From NCBI GenBank assembly GCA_935421135.1, contig OW285193.1:7310496-7374495 (forward strand): a DNA stretch of 64,000 nucleotides, given 5' to 3'. The translations under genes and the position numbers were made by a program. This document shows, in pieces, positions 1-11,300 of the stretch. The notes beneath the pieces were generated by a model. The model did not search any database. It was not told the origin of the DNA and was given only the letters and a program-made list of their open reading frames with translations. Position 1 is the stretch's first letter. Every line of letters starts with the position of its first letter. This stretch comes from Bugulina stolonifera. Taxonomy: Eukaryota; Bryozoa; Gymnolaemata; Cheilostomatida; Bugulidae.

Positions 1-67
1 TAGACAAATTTCCCATATAACTACCTCTCAACTATGTGAAAAACAAATATCATGCTAAATGATGTAG

Positions 68-1093
68 TGAGGTACTAGAAGCAGCCCGAGATAGAGATGA
101 GAGAGCCATTGCACTCGCGGTATTTGTTGCGAGGAGTCACAAACAACTGAATACAAAGAATGCGAATCGGCAGACGTTACTTCACCTAACTGTACAGTCT
201 TATTGTTCGGATTCACTAATTCGCCTCATCATCACAAGGGGAGCGGATGGAGCAATAGCCGATGCTTGGGGTTAGTGTTTTATAGCACCAATGTTTGCAT
301 GCATTGCTTGTTAAAAAATATAGTGTTGCAAAACTTGTAACAATTCGGTACTTATCTATATTGCTAATGTTTATTTGGAAGGTGACACCCCCCTTCACAT
401 TGCTGCACGTCTGGGTAGAGCTAAGGTTATTCATGCTCTAACCACAAGTTTGACCAGAGCAGAAGTAAAGCATCCATACTTCAGAGTTCCTTACAAATCA
501 CTTCCCCAAGACAATGTACAGAGCTACAATCATGATGGAAGGAGTGTAGTCCACCTCATTGTTGAAACAGCGCATAGCAGCAAGCATAGAGAGGCACTAA
601 AAGTACTAAAAAAAAATACTCGGGCTGACTTAGATATGAGGGTAAGTGAATACATTACAGTGGAATAAAAGTAGAGTAGATTGAATTGATAAGTTAGATG
701 GGGAGTTTAATTCTATTCTCTTGTTTGATATTATAGCGAATGGGAGATGGATACGCCCCATCTCACATTGCCATAGAGAATGAAGACTACGAATGTCTAC
801 ATACATGTCTAAGATTGGGAGCTGATTCTGAAGTTCGTAACTACAAAAGTGAAACTCCTCAACAACTAGCTCACCTCTACAAATCAGCAGATATGGTAAG
901 GGACCAACAACATAAAGAAGTATAGATTTCTTGCTTTGTCCACCTTGAGTGATATTCGTCTGAGTAAAAAACTAAAATCATCTTGTAGGTAAGACTGTGT
1001 CAAGAGTTTGGAGCTGGAGCATATCAATTAGAGTATGCTGAGACCGAAGTCGTAAACATTATAGCTCCTACGACTTCTGATGAAGATGAGTAA
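68..1093 (+). CDS. IkB-like ankyrin-repeat protein, copy 1 (exons 2-5, 5' end missing)
   Basis: Four exons are visible: 68-270, 382-641, 737-895 and 989-1093, each with GT-AG borders (acceptor ATGATGTAG before 68, donor GTAAGT after 641) and with phases that keep one frame to the TAA at 1091. The product has ankyrin motifs such as TLLHLTVQ, GDTPLHIAARLGR, GRSVVHLIVE and APSHIAIENEDYECLHTCL, and a short acidic tail ending SDEDE. Introns are 93-111 bases. Exon 1, present in the second copy at 46041, would lie left of the window, so it is unknown whether this copy is complete. The exons differ from copy 2 at only three positions that I can see, all synonymous. The repeat layout recalls IkB/Bcl-3 family inhibitors of NF-kB, which hold Rel dimers in the cytoplasm; an unrelated ankyrin protein is possible. 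Confidence 0.8.
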
Positions 1094-1571
1094 TAAGTAC
1101 CTAAACCCCTCTTTTATTTATTCTATTGCTACTATTGTGAAGTTTATTTAATATATTACATAATGCTGACTTAACACATGCACACAACCTTTTATTTATT
1201 CTATTGCTACTATTGTGAAAAGTTTATCTAATGTATAATATACACTGTCTTAACACATGCACACAGACTTTCTTGCTAATAACAGATATGACATACTCTT
1301 TTAAATATGTGTCTTTTATTCTTTCAATTGTGTTTTAACACGTGTACACAATCTTTTATTCATTCTATTGTCACCATTGCGGAAAGTTTATTTAATGCAT
1401 TATATATGCTGACTTAACACATGCACACGGTTCTTTGTTGTCAATACAATGTATATTATAGAACCAACCCTTCTTCCCATCAGTGTATTTATAGCCAAGA
1501 CTTTACACATTTCTTTATTACCAATGCGAAGAAGCGCAGCCGAATTCGCTCGTTTAGATCACAAGCTTTTC
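1094..1571. repeat. Degenerate tandem repeats in the 3' flank of the ankyrin gene
   Basis: The phrases CTTTTATTTATTCTATTG and CTTAACACATGCACACA recur with drift about every 80-130 bases between 1110 and 1430. The right gene copy has the same flank up to 47808, where the 8.1 kb segment begins inside one repeat unit. No coding signal is seen. Confidence 0.6.
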
Positions 1572-1822
1572 GAGTGGAGGGCTCGGGAGAAGCGGCGGGC
1601 CGCTGCCTAGTCGCTTGGCCCGGTGGATACGGGGCACCGGCGTCGCCTCCACGTGTACGGTCGGCGCCGCACGCAACGTGGGCGGACGCGGCTTGACCGC
1701 CTCAAACGATCGGTCGTTCGGGTGAGTGGGGGTTGCGGGGTGGGAAGGGTGGGCGGCGGCGGAGGAGGGGTGGCGGTGATGACGGTGATGGCGGCGGCGG
1801 CGGTGGCGGCGGCGGCGGCGGT

Positions 1823-1853
<31 letters not shown>

Positions 1854-2230
1854 GCGGCGGTGGTGGCGGCGGTGGCGGCGGCGGTGGTGAGGGCGGTGGT
1901 GGCGGCGGCGACGGCGGCTGTGAGGGCGGCGGTGGCGGCGGTGGCGCGGACGGGACGAGGGCGGTGGCGGGGAGCGGGGGAGGAGTGGGAGGCGGGGGAG
2001 GGGGCGGGAAGGAGGGAGGGAAGGGGTCGTGGCCGGGTTCGGGGTCAAGTGTGCAAATGTTTTTTCGACCAATCAGAAGGGGGGATTTTGGGGTGACCTT
2101 GGCAAGGTCGTGTGCAAAATTTTTGTGCTCTTCTGTGATTGGTTGAAATCGGAAATACCGGCTTGTGATTGGTTGAAAACAGGGGTCAATGAGTGCGTGT
2201 CTGTGTAGAAGTGCACTGACTATACTACTA
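1572..2230 (+). repeat. GC-rich promoter-like module, copy 1
   Basis: This is an abrupt island of very high GC in AT-rich DNA. It holds a (GGC/GGT)n tract at about 1785-1960, a G-run stretch at 1975-2030, and then three CCAAT boxes: ACCAATCAG near 2069 and TGATTGGTTG near 2137 and 2166. A donor-like GGTGAGTGGG lies near 1719. Near-identical copies lie at 41294-42002 (inverted) and 56120-56831. CCAAT boxes feeding a GC-rich tract look like a promoter and 5' leader transcribed on the minus strand. All frames through the GGC tract are open, so long poly-Gly, Ala or Arg frames here are not evidence of a protein. Confidence 0.7.
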
Positions 2231-3939
2231 CTAATAATTATATTAATTGTAGGATAGTGAATGAGTGATTACTGTTTACAATGCCACACAATCATATTTT
2301 ATGAACATTGACATGACACTTTACAGACTGTATTGTTAAACATCTCTATACCAACACTGATACATGCATAACCGATAGTAAGCATTTGTAAAGAGAGTAC
2401 TTATAATAGCTGCAGCAAAGTGGTATGGTCTCTCTAAGCTATACTGATGAGTTGTCCAACGGTGAAAGCAAAAATGCTACATTGGTGTATAGTTTTACTA
2501 ATAGAATTTAAATTAGATATAAAAGCAATGATGCTAGATGTTAAGGGGAATGGTGACTTCATTTGACGCCAGAAGTCAGCAACGTTAGCTTTCTATTTGT
2601 GTACTGCCATATTGAAAGGGAAATAGACCAATGGAAATATATAGTGCATGTAGATATCTTTTTTTGGTATATGAAGGAACATAAAAGCGATTCAAATTGG
2701 TACAGCTCGCAGCAGTTGATCAATTAAAACCCAATATAGCCTCTTTTCTACTGCAATATGACCCGTTATTTCTAAACCTCAGTATGAGAAGAGCTCAATA
2801 AATTAGTTATTTCTAATGCCTATTTTCTTTTTGCTACGCAACTTGAAAATGGTAATTTTGTAAATTTAGAAAGCAACACATAGATAAACTTTCAACCACA
2901 GCTTTTCAGTTGAAGTGGATCTGATTAGGCTTTTGGTAATTTGATACTGCATATTGATTAATTTTAATCGCATGAGAAACATAGAACATATTATCCAAAA
3001 CACACCTTGCTCATCTCTAACGTGTATAATACAACCTTTCACACTAATTTTATGATTCTGGAGAATTTGCATTCCCTTGTTCATGGGGAGAAAAATGGTG
3101 CCACAAAAGTTTAATCAAAAAGGGCAAAGACTGGGTTTTTAAAAGAATTGGGTGTGAAGTAGATCTCCATTGTAAATATTCAGACTGACAGATTGTTCCA
3201 TTAAATCAATCTGTAATCATGATATACACTGTATTGTAAATTAATTATTTTCTCAATATTATGAGATAATCTAATAGGAAGCTTTTACCTTTTTCAATTT
3301 TACTGAAAGCAAAAGTCTTATTTCCCATCCTAAAGGGAAACAGAGTAGCCAGCACCAGATTTGCTATAAAAACTGTAGCTGTAAGACAATCTACCTATTG
3401 ATTTTTCAACTTGAGTTAAGTGGTACACAAGTACCTACTATTGCATAATCATGGTTTCATTTTCGATTTCGTTCAGGTGCAAGGGTATATTGTATTTCAA
3501 AACAAGAGACCTTGTCATTTTTCCTGTTGATCATTTATTCCAAGTGAGAAAGACAAAAGCTGGTGAGAGTCGATTTTCTATTTACATGTATTTAAGGCGA
3601 GACAGAGGCAATAGTCAATTACTGTATGTACCCAATTTCTAAAGACATCATTTTACATAATATGAGGTAGTAAGTATTCATCATGATGACACAAGAGAGT
3701 CCTAAGATTGGGTGCTGTTCTGAATACACCCATATTCTTTATGAGACTCGAACCTTGGATTTTGGGCTGCTAACTCAACTTGCAAAAGAATACAAAGATG
3801 CATGTGGTATAGATACAATGTAATATTAGTCAATCATACTGCATTATATTACATGTATATCAACATGTCTGACTTACTCACTAAACGTAATATATATTAT
3901 TATATTATGAAGAATAATTATATTTAATAGTATACCTAC
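2231..3939. other. Non-coding block, diverged duplicate of 9255-11290
   Basis: From TAGGATAGTGAATGAGTGAT (2252) this block can be followed, with substitutions and indels, alongside the region starting near 9257 up to pentraxin exon 5. The piggyBac-like MITE at 9653-10230 is absent here, giving an empty site near 2775. No exon is visible; short open frames such as 3451-3642 lack any family resemblance. Confidence 0.6.
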
Positions 3940-4420
3940 CATTACAAGGGAAGTTTTCCAAATGAATCATATCTTCTCCCATCTGTTTCAGTGTGTCCCA
4001 GTTAACCAGGTTTCCTTGATCTCTACAGCCCAACCCTGCTACCTCCTCTCCAGTCATCTCTCTGTCCCAGACGTTAATCCATGATATCTTCCCATACATT
4101 AGCTGATCAACATCTAAATATCTCACTAAAACAGATACACTCTGTAAGGCGCTAAGTTCAACAGCTGATTAGAAATGAGTAGTTGACAACTAAGGCACCG
4201 ACTCCTTTATGCTTAGTAGAGCACCTATTAGACTGTACATAAATATAGATAAAAGTTGATATCGTAGATATGAGCTGGTTAGTGATAGGTTGCACTTACA
4301 ATCACCGTCCTGTTCGTGCAGCATCACTAAAACTCCAGGACCTCTGACTGTCTTACTAGTTGGTAGAGATTTATTAACATAGAGCTGGAGCTGACCAAAT
4401 AGCTTTGTATCCGTGTACCA
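3940..4420 (-). pseudogene. Orphan pentraxin exons 4 and 5 (unit A fragment)
   Basis: Exon 4-like sequence lies at 4300-4420 and exon 5-like at 3940-4125, with the same lengths (121 and 186 bases), phases and splice sites as the intact units. Exon 4 ends LVMLHEQDGD, keeping the Glu-Gln-Asp triad that binds calcium in pentraxins. Exon 5 carries YGKISWINVWDREMTGEEV and a Cys-Arg-Asp-Gln-Gly-Asn turn. Both are open. No signal peptide, exon 2, exon 3 or PAN exon is found in the right order around them, and the ankyrin gene and GC-rich module lie downstream, so this is a stranded piece of a duplicated gene rather than a working gene. It is closest to the unit at 8310-15250, whose flanks it shares. 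Confidence 0.75.
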
Positions 4421-4500
4421 CTGTAACAGTAAGGTCAGATACTCACACACTGTGTACCACTGCAACAGTAATGTATGATACTACACACTGTGTAATGTAC
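4421..4500 (-). repeat. Duplicated 3' splice-site cassette upstream of exon 4, unit A
   Basis: The acceptor and first bases of exon 4 (minus-strand TTACAG then TGGTACAC) recur about 40 bases upstream. The same arrangement occurs in other units (11775-11922, 18295-18345, 60628-60725). Confidence 0.6.
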
Positions 4501-4689
4501 ACAACTATTATTAGTGACATACATGCAATTAAGTGTTGCAGATGTAAACAAAATTTCATGTTGGTTTGTGGTAAGTACTATTGTTTTCTTTGCCTCCTAA
4601 GTACATGTACATGTATTTAACAACGGACTCAGGGGTGAAACTGTTATTAGTATAATAGTTGTTGACTGTAATTTGGCTATATTTTGACA

Positions 4690-4990
4690 TTAAATTACAT
4701 TATATTTCAATATTATGATATACATGTACATTGTACTATATTATTCTAATATTATCGTATGCTGTATTTTATTGTATTATAATATATTGTATCGTATTGT
4801 GTTGTACTGTCCTGTCCTGCATTTTATTTTATTTTATTTTATTTCATTGTATTATATTTTATTCTTTTATATTATGTTATATTTTATTATATTATACTCG
4901 TATTATATTATATTATATTACATATTATATTACATATTGCAGTATATTATGTTATACTATAATATATTATTTTATATTATGCTTGCTTAC
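4690..4990. repeat. AT-rich low-complexity tract (TTATA/TATTT-like)
   Basis: Degenerate pentamer-like runs of TATTA and TTTTA. Several frames are open through it only because the period lacks stops. Confidence 0.8.
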
Positions 4991-5080
4991 CAATTGTACT
5001 TTCTGCTATTAATCCCAGGTAAGAAAGCAATGATCTAAAGAGATCTGCATTTTTTTCTAATTTGGGGTGGAGAAGACACT

Positions 5081-5209
5081 TCACCAATGGTGATGAAACC
5101 GTGACAGTTGATTGGATATGATTAACCAATCGGTATGCAGCTATCTTACAGAACACCATCTGTTGTCTTCTACCTCCATCTTTTTTCTTGGTTGGCTCTA
5201 ATTCATCAT
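5081..5209 (-). pseudogene. Truncated PAN/apple exon 6 fragment
   Basis: The minus strand reads DDELEPTKKKDGGRRQQMV and on to the second-cysteine region, after a good acceptor (TACAAGTAG before 5209). Homology to the full exon stops near 5083 at ACCAATGGTGATG, so only one of the six cysteines remains. The upstream flank to about 5650 matches 17069-17520 behind the unit C PAN exon, while the neighbouring exons 4 and 5 at 3940-4420 resemble unit B. This marks a breakpoint between two paralogous blocks. Confidence 0.75.
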
Positions 5210-8200
5210 CTACTTGTAATAGGAGACAAATCACACTTGGACTATCATAATAATTAAACAGAAAAAGCAGAAAATGTATACAATCCTGTAGTTTTATAGT
5301 TTTCTCTACTGAAAGCCTTGTTACTCGCACTGAATTCAGCGCATTTAGCGTGAGTAACCTGAATGTACTAGTGAAATTCACGGGAGCTAAAATAATACAC
5401 CCCAAATAGTTCAATAAAAAATAATACTAGTTTGTTTCTCTTCCAAATGTGGCATGTACACTGAAATCTGAACTTTAGGCATGCAGAGCATTATCCAAAG
5501 GTTATTGCAGCTAAACTGTTTCAGACCATTCTATTGTGGGTTCATAAAAGAGTAAATTATAATGTAGAAAGATAGCAAATTTGCAATAATCCTTCTCTAC
5601 ATAAAGCATGTGAGAAAACAACTTCCCATTGATTAACTTAGATGACCCCCCAGTTGATAATAATTTACATTATTAAGCAAGGATTTATTATATCATAGCA
5701 ATGATCAACACGTCATGTTTTCATTTGAACAATTAAAGTTATCTTCTCTCTGAAAGTTGGGGGACAACTACATGTACATTGTTTGTCTGGCTTCACTTAT
5801 GGCCAATGTTGTAAAAAATAATGGCAACAGTATTCAATGCTGTGCATACTTGCCAGGTAGGTTTGGCCAAAGTGAGAATGATACTAAATCAACTAGCAAG
5901 GGGGGTGATGCTAGCCCCAACCCCCCAGGGGTTATGTTAGGTGCAATATTGCTCAATTTCATGCAAGCTATGTACATGTAGATCTTAGCTTGTGGTTGGG
6001 CAATTGAGTTGGGGTGGCACCATATATATGTATAATAGAGAAGACAATTTCTCCATGCGGAATTTCAATGAGGAACCCTGGCTATTGAGGGAAGGATCTG
6101 GAAGTTGAGCCCCTAAGAGAGAATAGCAACTCAGATGGGCAAATCTGAAATCAAACATGTCTTTACTACCTTTAGCTGGCTATTTTACTTTATTCATTGA
6201 CAGGATATTTTTTATTCATGCTGAAAAAGCTTATTGCTCACTAGATCAGCTTTTCTACACTTGTTCTCTCTTTTTCATGGAATTTAAAAGAGAAGACAAC
6301 TTTGAAAACATAATTACAATGTTCATTATAATGCAAATTAGTAGTGCTGCACGGTGTTACGGTTTCATTCAGCTAAACTACAAACTTAACTTGTACAAGC
6401 CCATATATAAATATGGTGCATTCACATGTTAGACTGTATAGTAGGTAGGTATACTGTCATCATTGTTTCCATTGGTCTCTTTAGTTGGTCCAGCTTGCTA
6501 AAGCTGCTTTATGTATGACTAGCCAAAAGGATTCACCATGTACAGCTGCGCTTTACCTACCCATCATGCTTTCTGTATCAGTGTAAATGATATTAAATAA
6601 ACTAGACTAGTACAATGTTGCCATATTCACAGAATTTCACTAAAGGTAAAAGAAACTGAACGCTTAAATAATCAAAGCATGGTTGCTTCTCACTGACATA
6701 CACAAGGGCTATCCCTCATTGGTTAATACACACAGGGCCTTCTTGCAAACTGGAGGATTATGCAGACTCAAGGAGAAACAAAAAACCAGCTGACAGTAAA
6801 ATAGAAAAACTGCATAATTTGTAATAATTGCACTCATTCTATTACACTTACATGTAGACACTTATTTTTTAGACCTATATTACACATGTGACATATATAT
6901 CACCAGCTTTGGTCCTGTTTGCTATCATTCTACATGTTATGTACAGGTATATTGTTACATAATATTAGCGTATACTTTAGTTTGACTGATATCCCTATCA
7001 GCACTAGTATAGATCTATGGCCCTTATTATGCTGTGAATGTTGAAGAGAATCATATACAATACATTGGGCATGCGCAGCACCAGGTATGTTCAAGTAAAT
7101 TTAAGCTAATATTATGCCAATACAACTGGGGTTATCTTATCAACACAGCGTAGGCCACAACTTCCAATACCACCAAATAGAAACATAGTTGCATAAAAGA
7201 AGACAACTTCTAAACTGGTTTGAAAATTACTTGGAGATGAATTTCTGCTGTGTGTAAACATCTTACAACACAATAACCTAAAAAGTTGAAACTTGCAGCC
7301 AATTTCCGCTTTCAGAGATCTTGTATTGAATGATATTCTGTATTTGGATATAATAATACACAAGACATAGTCGCAACGTACATGTAATATTTACAACCGG
7401 ACAGTGACCAGGTCAGTGACCAGACAGTGACCAGGTAAATTTATTTAATTTTGATGGTATCTAAATCTATACAATGTGTATCACTAGAATCAAATAGGCA
7501 ACCGTTAGTCACACCTGAACACATGTACAACTATTCATGCGAGCAAACAAGGATACATGGGTCAGTAGCACGAGCACTCATGATAGGCTATTGATTATAA
7601 TTAAAAGTTGTCTTCTCTCAATTTATAAATTGGGAGAGAACAACTTTTAATCACATGTATAATCAATAGCTTATGAGTGCTCATGGTCTGTAGCTTGTTG
7701 GAAACACTATAACTCCAGTCATAATATGATACACATGCCTTTTTCCTATTCACATGCAGTATAATTGGGGAAATTGTTCAAACTCTAATAACGTATACGT
7801 TCACTTGCACTTTCACCGAATCATATCAGCTGATCTACTGTGTATACTCAGTCCGCCTAACTTTAAAGACCAGTATGAGAAGGTTACTTATTTACTTGGT
7901 GTAACCGTCTGATTATGATTCATCATGTTGAATATACATGTACATGTACTTGAAAAATTTAATTTAATAATGGTAATTGAAGCTAAAATAAGAAAGAGCT
8001 TTACAATACTGCAGACAAATATTTATAAAGAAATTATTTGTTTAGATTGTTTAGGAAAACAAAGGTCAAACGCTTAAAACTGCTTCACTAAAGAAAAACA
8101 CAAGACTGTTAACTTTAAGCAAGTTATATAAAAATAAAGCTCTCTACATATTTATCAGGATTTCATCCTACGCATTACCATGAATGTAGATTGCACAGCA

Positions 8201-8309
8201 GTTCTTGTCCAACGAAGTACAAAATTGTGTAGAAAATATTCCCAATAGATAAGAAGTTGCAGAAACCGCTGAGCAAACAATGTCTGTCTCTAGCTACAAG
8301 TAGAAGAAC
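5210..8309. other. Intergenic, no gene recognised
   Basis: I see no exon pair or family resemblance. Open frames at 5757-5981, 6157-6432 and 7112-7363 are short and lack splice context. The stretch holds a fold-back repeat at 7572-7684 and several stray copies of the word GAGAAGACAACTT. Confidence 0.5.
7572..7684. repeat. Fold-back inverted repeat (small MITE)
   Basis: Outer arms GAGCACTCATGATAGGCTAT and its complement near 7663-7682, and inner arms AAAAGTTGTCTTCTCTCAA and its complement, form a near-complete 110-base palindrome. A related half lies at about 57830-57875. Confidence 0.7.
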
Positions 8310-11300
8310 CTAACCAGTGCACTCTCTGGAGGTGAAGTACAGATAATCAGGTGTCTCAGATAAGTCTGGTCCATAGTCTAAGTCAGTTGTGTAGTTTATT
8401 TTACAGTCTCCAGTTGATGTTTGGTAGTTGACAGAATAACAATCCTTATCCTTTACACACAGACGAACACATTTTGATGGTGATGAAACCGTGACAGTTG
8501 ATTGGATGTGATTAACCAATCGGTGTGCAGGTACCTTACAGAACACCATTTGCTGTTTTCTACTTCCATCTTTTTTCTTAGTAGGCTCCAATTCATCATC
8601 TAATCGGAAGATGCAAAATTTGGTTTATTAAAACACTACATGCATTGATACTCTGTTTGGGTGTAGCTAGTAGCATCAAGTTAAGAAAGCTTTATTTAAA
8701 CATCACCAGCGTTTTGCACCATCTGTAAACATTGCATGGGCTGGGTGATGTGGTTACTGAGTGGTGCAGTTGCTAGATAGTGAGGTGTTTGGGTAGCTGG
8801 ATGGTGTGGTGTTTGGGTTGCTAATTGTCTAGGTGGTATGGTGGTTGAGCTGCTAGATGGCGGGGTAGTACGGTTTTTGGGTTGATAATTGGCTAGGTGC
8901 TGTGGTGGTTGGGTGGTTGGGTGGTGTGGTGGTGTGGTGGCTGGGTGGTGTGGTGGTTGGGTGACTGAATGCTCTATTTCCCTATCCATAGACATGAGAG
9001 TTACATGTTCAAACCCTGTTCACTGCTGTAAAGTAACAGATAGTTAGCTCATTTCGATCAGGTCATAGATTTCGTTCGGCAAGACACAGCTAGAGGGAAG
9101 ACACCACGGCCTCGGCACTAAATCTGTGAGTTCCTAATATGGCTGAATAGTCGAAAAAATCTTTACATGTATGTGAAAATTTCCTGTATTTTCCTGCTAA
9201 TGAACTAAAATAAAAATTATTCTATATAAATTTCACCTATCAATAATTCTATTAAATGTAGGATAGTGAATGAGTGATTCCTGTTTACAATGTTACACAA
9301 TCAGATGATATAAATATTTACATGAGACCTTGCAGGCTGTTGCTAAGGACCTCTATACCAACACTAATTTACCAATAGCAAGCATTTGCAAAGTGAATAC
9401 ATTGAATAAGATGTACAGTAAAATGGTATCTCTGAGCCCCATCGATGAGCTGCTCAACAGTGAAGCAGCACATGTTGTATGTAGGCGCCAAAATTCTACA
9501 TAAGTGTATAGTCAGTCCTACTAATAGATTTAAATTAGTAGGAAAAATATAAACATAACATTGCTAAGTGTTGAGGGGGATGGTAACAGCTGATCTATTA
9601 AACCTCATCATAGCCTTTTTTCTATCGCGATAAGGTCCATTGTGACTAAACCTTAAAGGAGTTATGACATGTGGTTTATTTCTATGTTCAAAGCAGCATC
9701 TCTTACTTAGGTTTATTGCATTTGTGCTACTATAAGCAGAGTTGTGTTCTCTTGCCCATGCTTGACTCACTAGCACTAGTGGATGCTGATTCAAACGCAA
9801 CTTTGTTATGAAGATGCAACTGCGTGCTTTATGTCATATAGAGAAAATTGTTGAATTCAAGCTGTTTACATAGAAAGAGTACAGTAGTGAACAAATAATT
9901 TTACAGGATTTACTAATATAGCAGTAGAGTAACTTGTGCAAGTTTTTGAATTTTTCTGGGCTTTACTTTTGCTGGCAATAATTAGCTGCCTTTATTGGTA
10001 GATCCGGTGTTTCATCTGGCCACACTGTATACAGCGGCTATCGTTGCGTTATTCTACATGCCTATACATTGCGTTGTGGTCTAGTTGTTCTAAATATAGC
10101 CCAGAAGCCGCAAGCATAGGATAACTAACAGTACTAGAATAGTAAATATCTAGGCACTCAATATATTGTGCCACTAGATAGCTGAGTGTGTCTTAATGCT
10201 ACCTGAAAACACGTGGCATAACTCCTTTAATTCAAAAATAACTCAATCAATAAGTTATTTCTAATGCCTACTTTCTCTTTGCAATGTAACTTGAATATGA
10301 GAACTTTGTAAATTCATGAAGGAACACATCGATGAATTTGCAAAGACAGCATTCCATTAGAAGGGGATGCGATTAGGCCTTTGGTAATTTAATACTGCAT
10401 ATTGATCATCTCTAATGTGTCAGCAACCTTTCATGTTCTCATGATTTTGAAGAAATTGCATTCCCCTTGTTCTTGTTGAGAAAAATGGTGCCACAAAAAT
10501 TTGATCAAAGTGGGCAAATATTAGGGTTCTCGAACAATTGAACGCCAATTAAATCTCTATTGTAAATATGTGCATTTAGACTGACTTCCTTCAATTAATC
10601 TGCTGAATTCATTTAATCAATCTGTAATCATGATACTGTAGATGTAAATTAATTCTTTTCCCAATAGTATAAAATAATTGAATAGAAGGCTTCAACCTTT
10701 TCAATTTCACTGAAAGCAAATGTCTCATCTTCCATCCTAATGGGAAACAGAGTAGCCAGTGCCAGATTTGCTATACAAACTGTAACTGTAGCGCAGTCCA
10801 CCTATCGACTTTTCCAATTGAGTTAGTGGTACATGAGTACCTACTAATGTATAGTCAAGATTTCACTTTTGGTTTTTTTGAAGTGAAAGGATATACAATG
10901 TATTCAAAAAAACATGAAAACGTTCCATTTCTTCTGTTAATGCTTTTTTCTGAGTGAGAAAGACAAAAACTGAATTTTGATTTATTTGGGGCAAGAAAAA
11001 GGAGTTTCCACCACAGCCTACTAGTAATGTTTCAGTGGCATCTATGATGACACAAGAGCATCCTAAGATTGGGTGCTCTTCTGACTACCACCCATATTCC
11101 TCATGAGACTCGTATTTTGGATTTTGGGCTACTAACTCGCATTATAAAAGGGCACAAATATGCATGTGATAGAGACAATATTAGTCAGCCATACTACATT
11201 AAATTCCATCAACATGTCTAACTTGCTCACTAAACGTAACACATCATATTATTATATACGTGTATTATGAAGAATCTGTAGTAAACTTACCATTACAAGG

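Larger units (their letters stand above)
1..2230 (+). repeat. Left copy of a near-identical segmental duplication
   Basis: Bases 1-1414 match 46394-47807 at a constant offset of 46393, with about ten scattered substitutions by eye. Bases 1415-2230 match 55901-56831, apart from about 70 bases missing here near 1526. The right copy carries 8.1 kb between the two matching parts. The homology reaches base 1, so the duplicated block probably extends left of the window. A recent tandem duplication and two uncollapsed haplotypes joined by assembly both fit. Confidence 0.9.

Noticed and set aside
1554..2146. Long Gly-, Ala/Val- and Arg/His-rich open frames in the GC-rich module, also at 41178-42021 and 56155-56809
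   Set aside because: All frames are open because (GGC/GGT)n has no stops. The frames differ in composition only by reading phase and carry no domain.
8696..8995. 99-codon Pro/His/Thr-rich frame
   Set aside because: Product of a GGTGTGGTGG minisatellite in a unit B intron.
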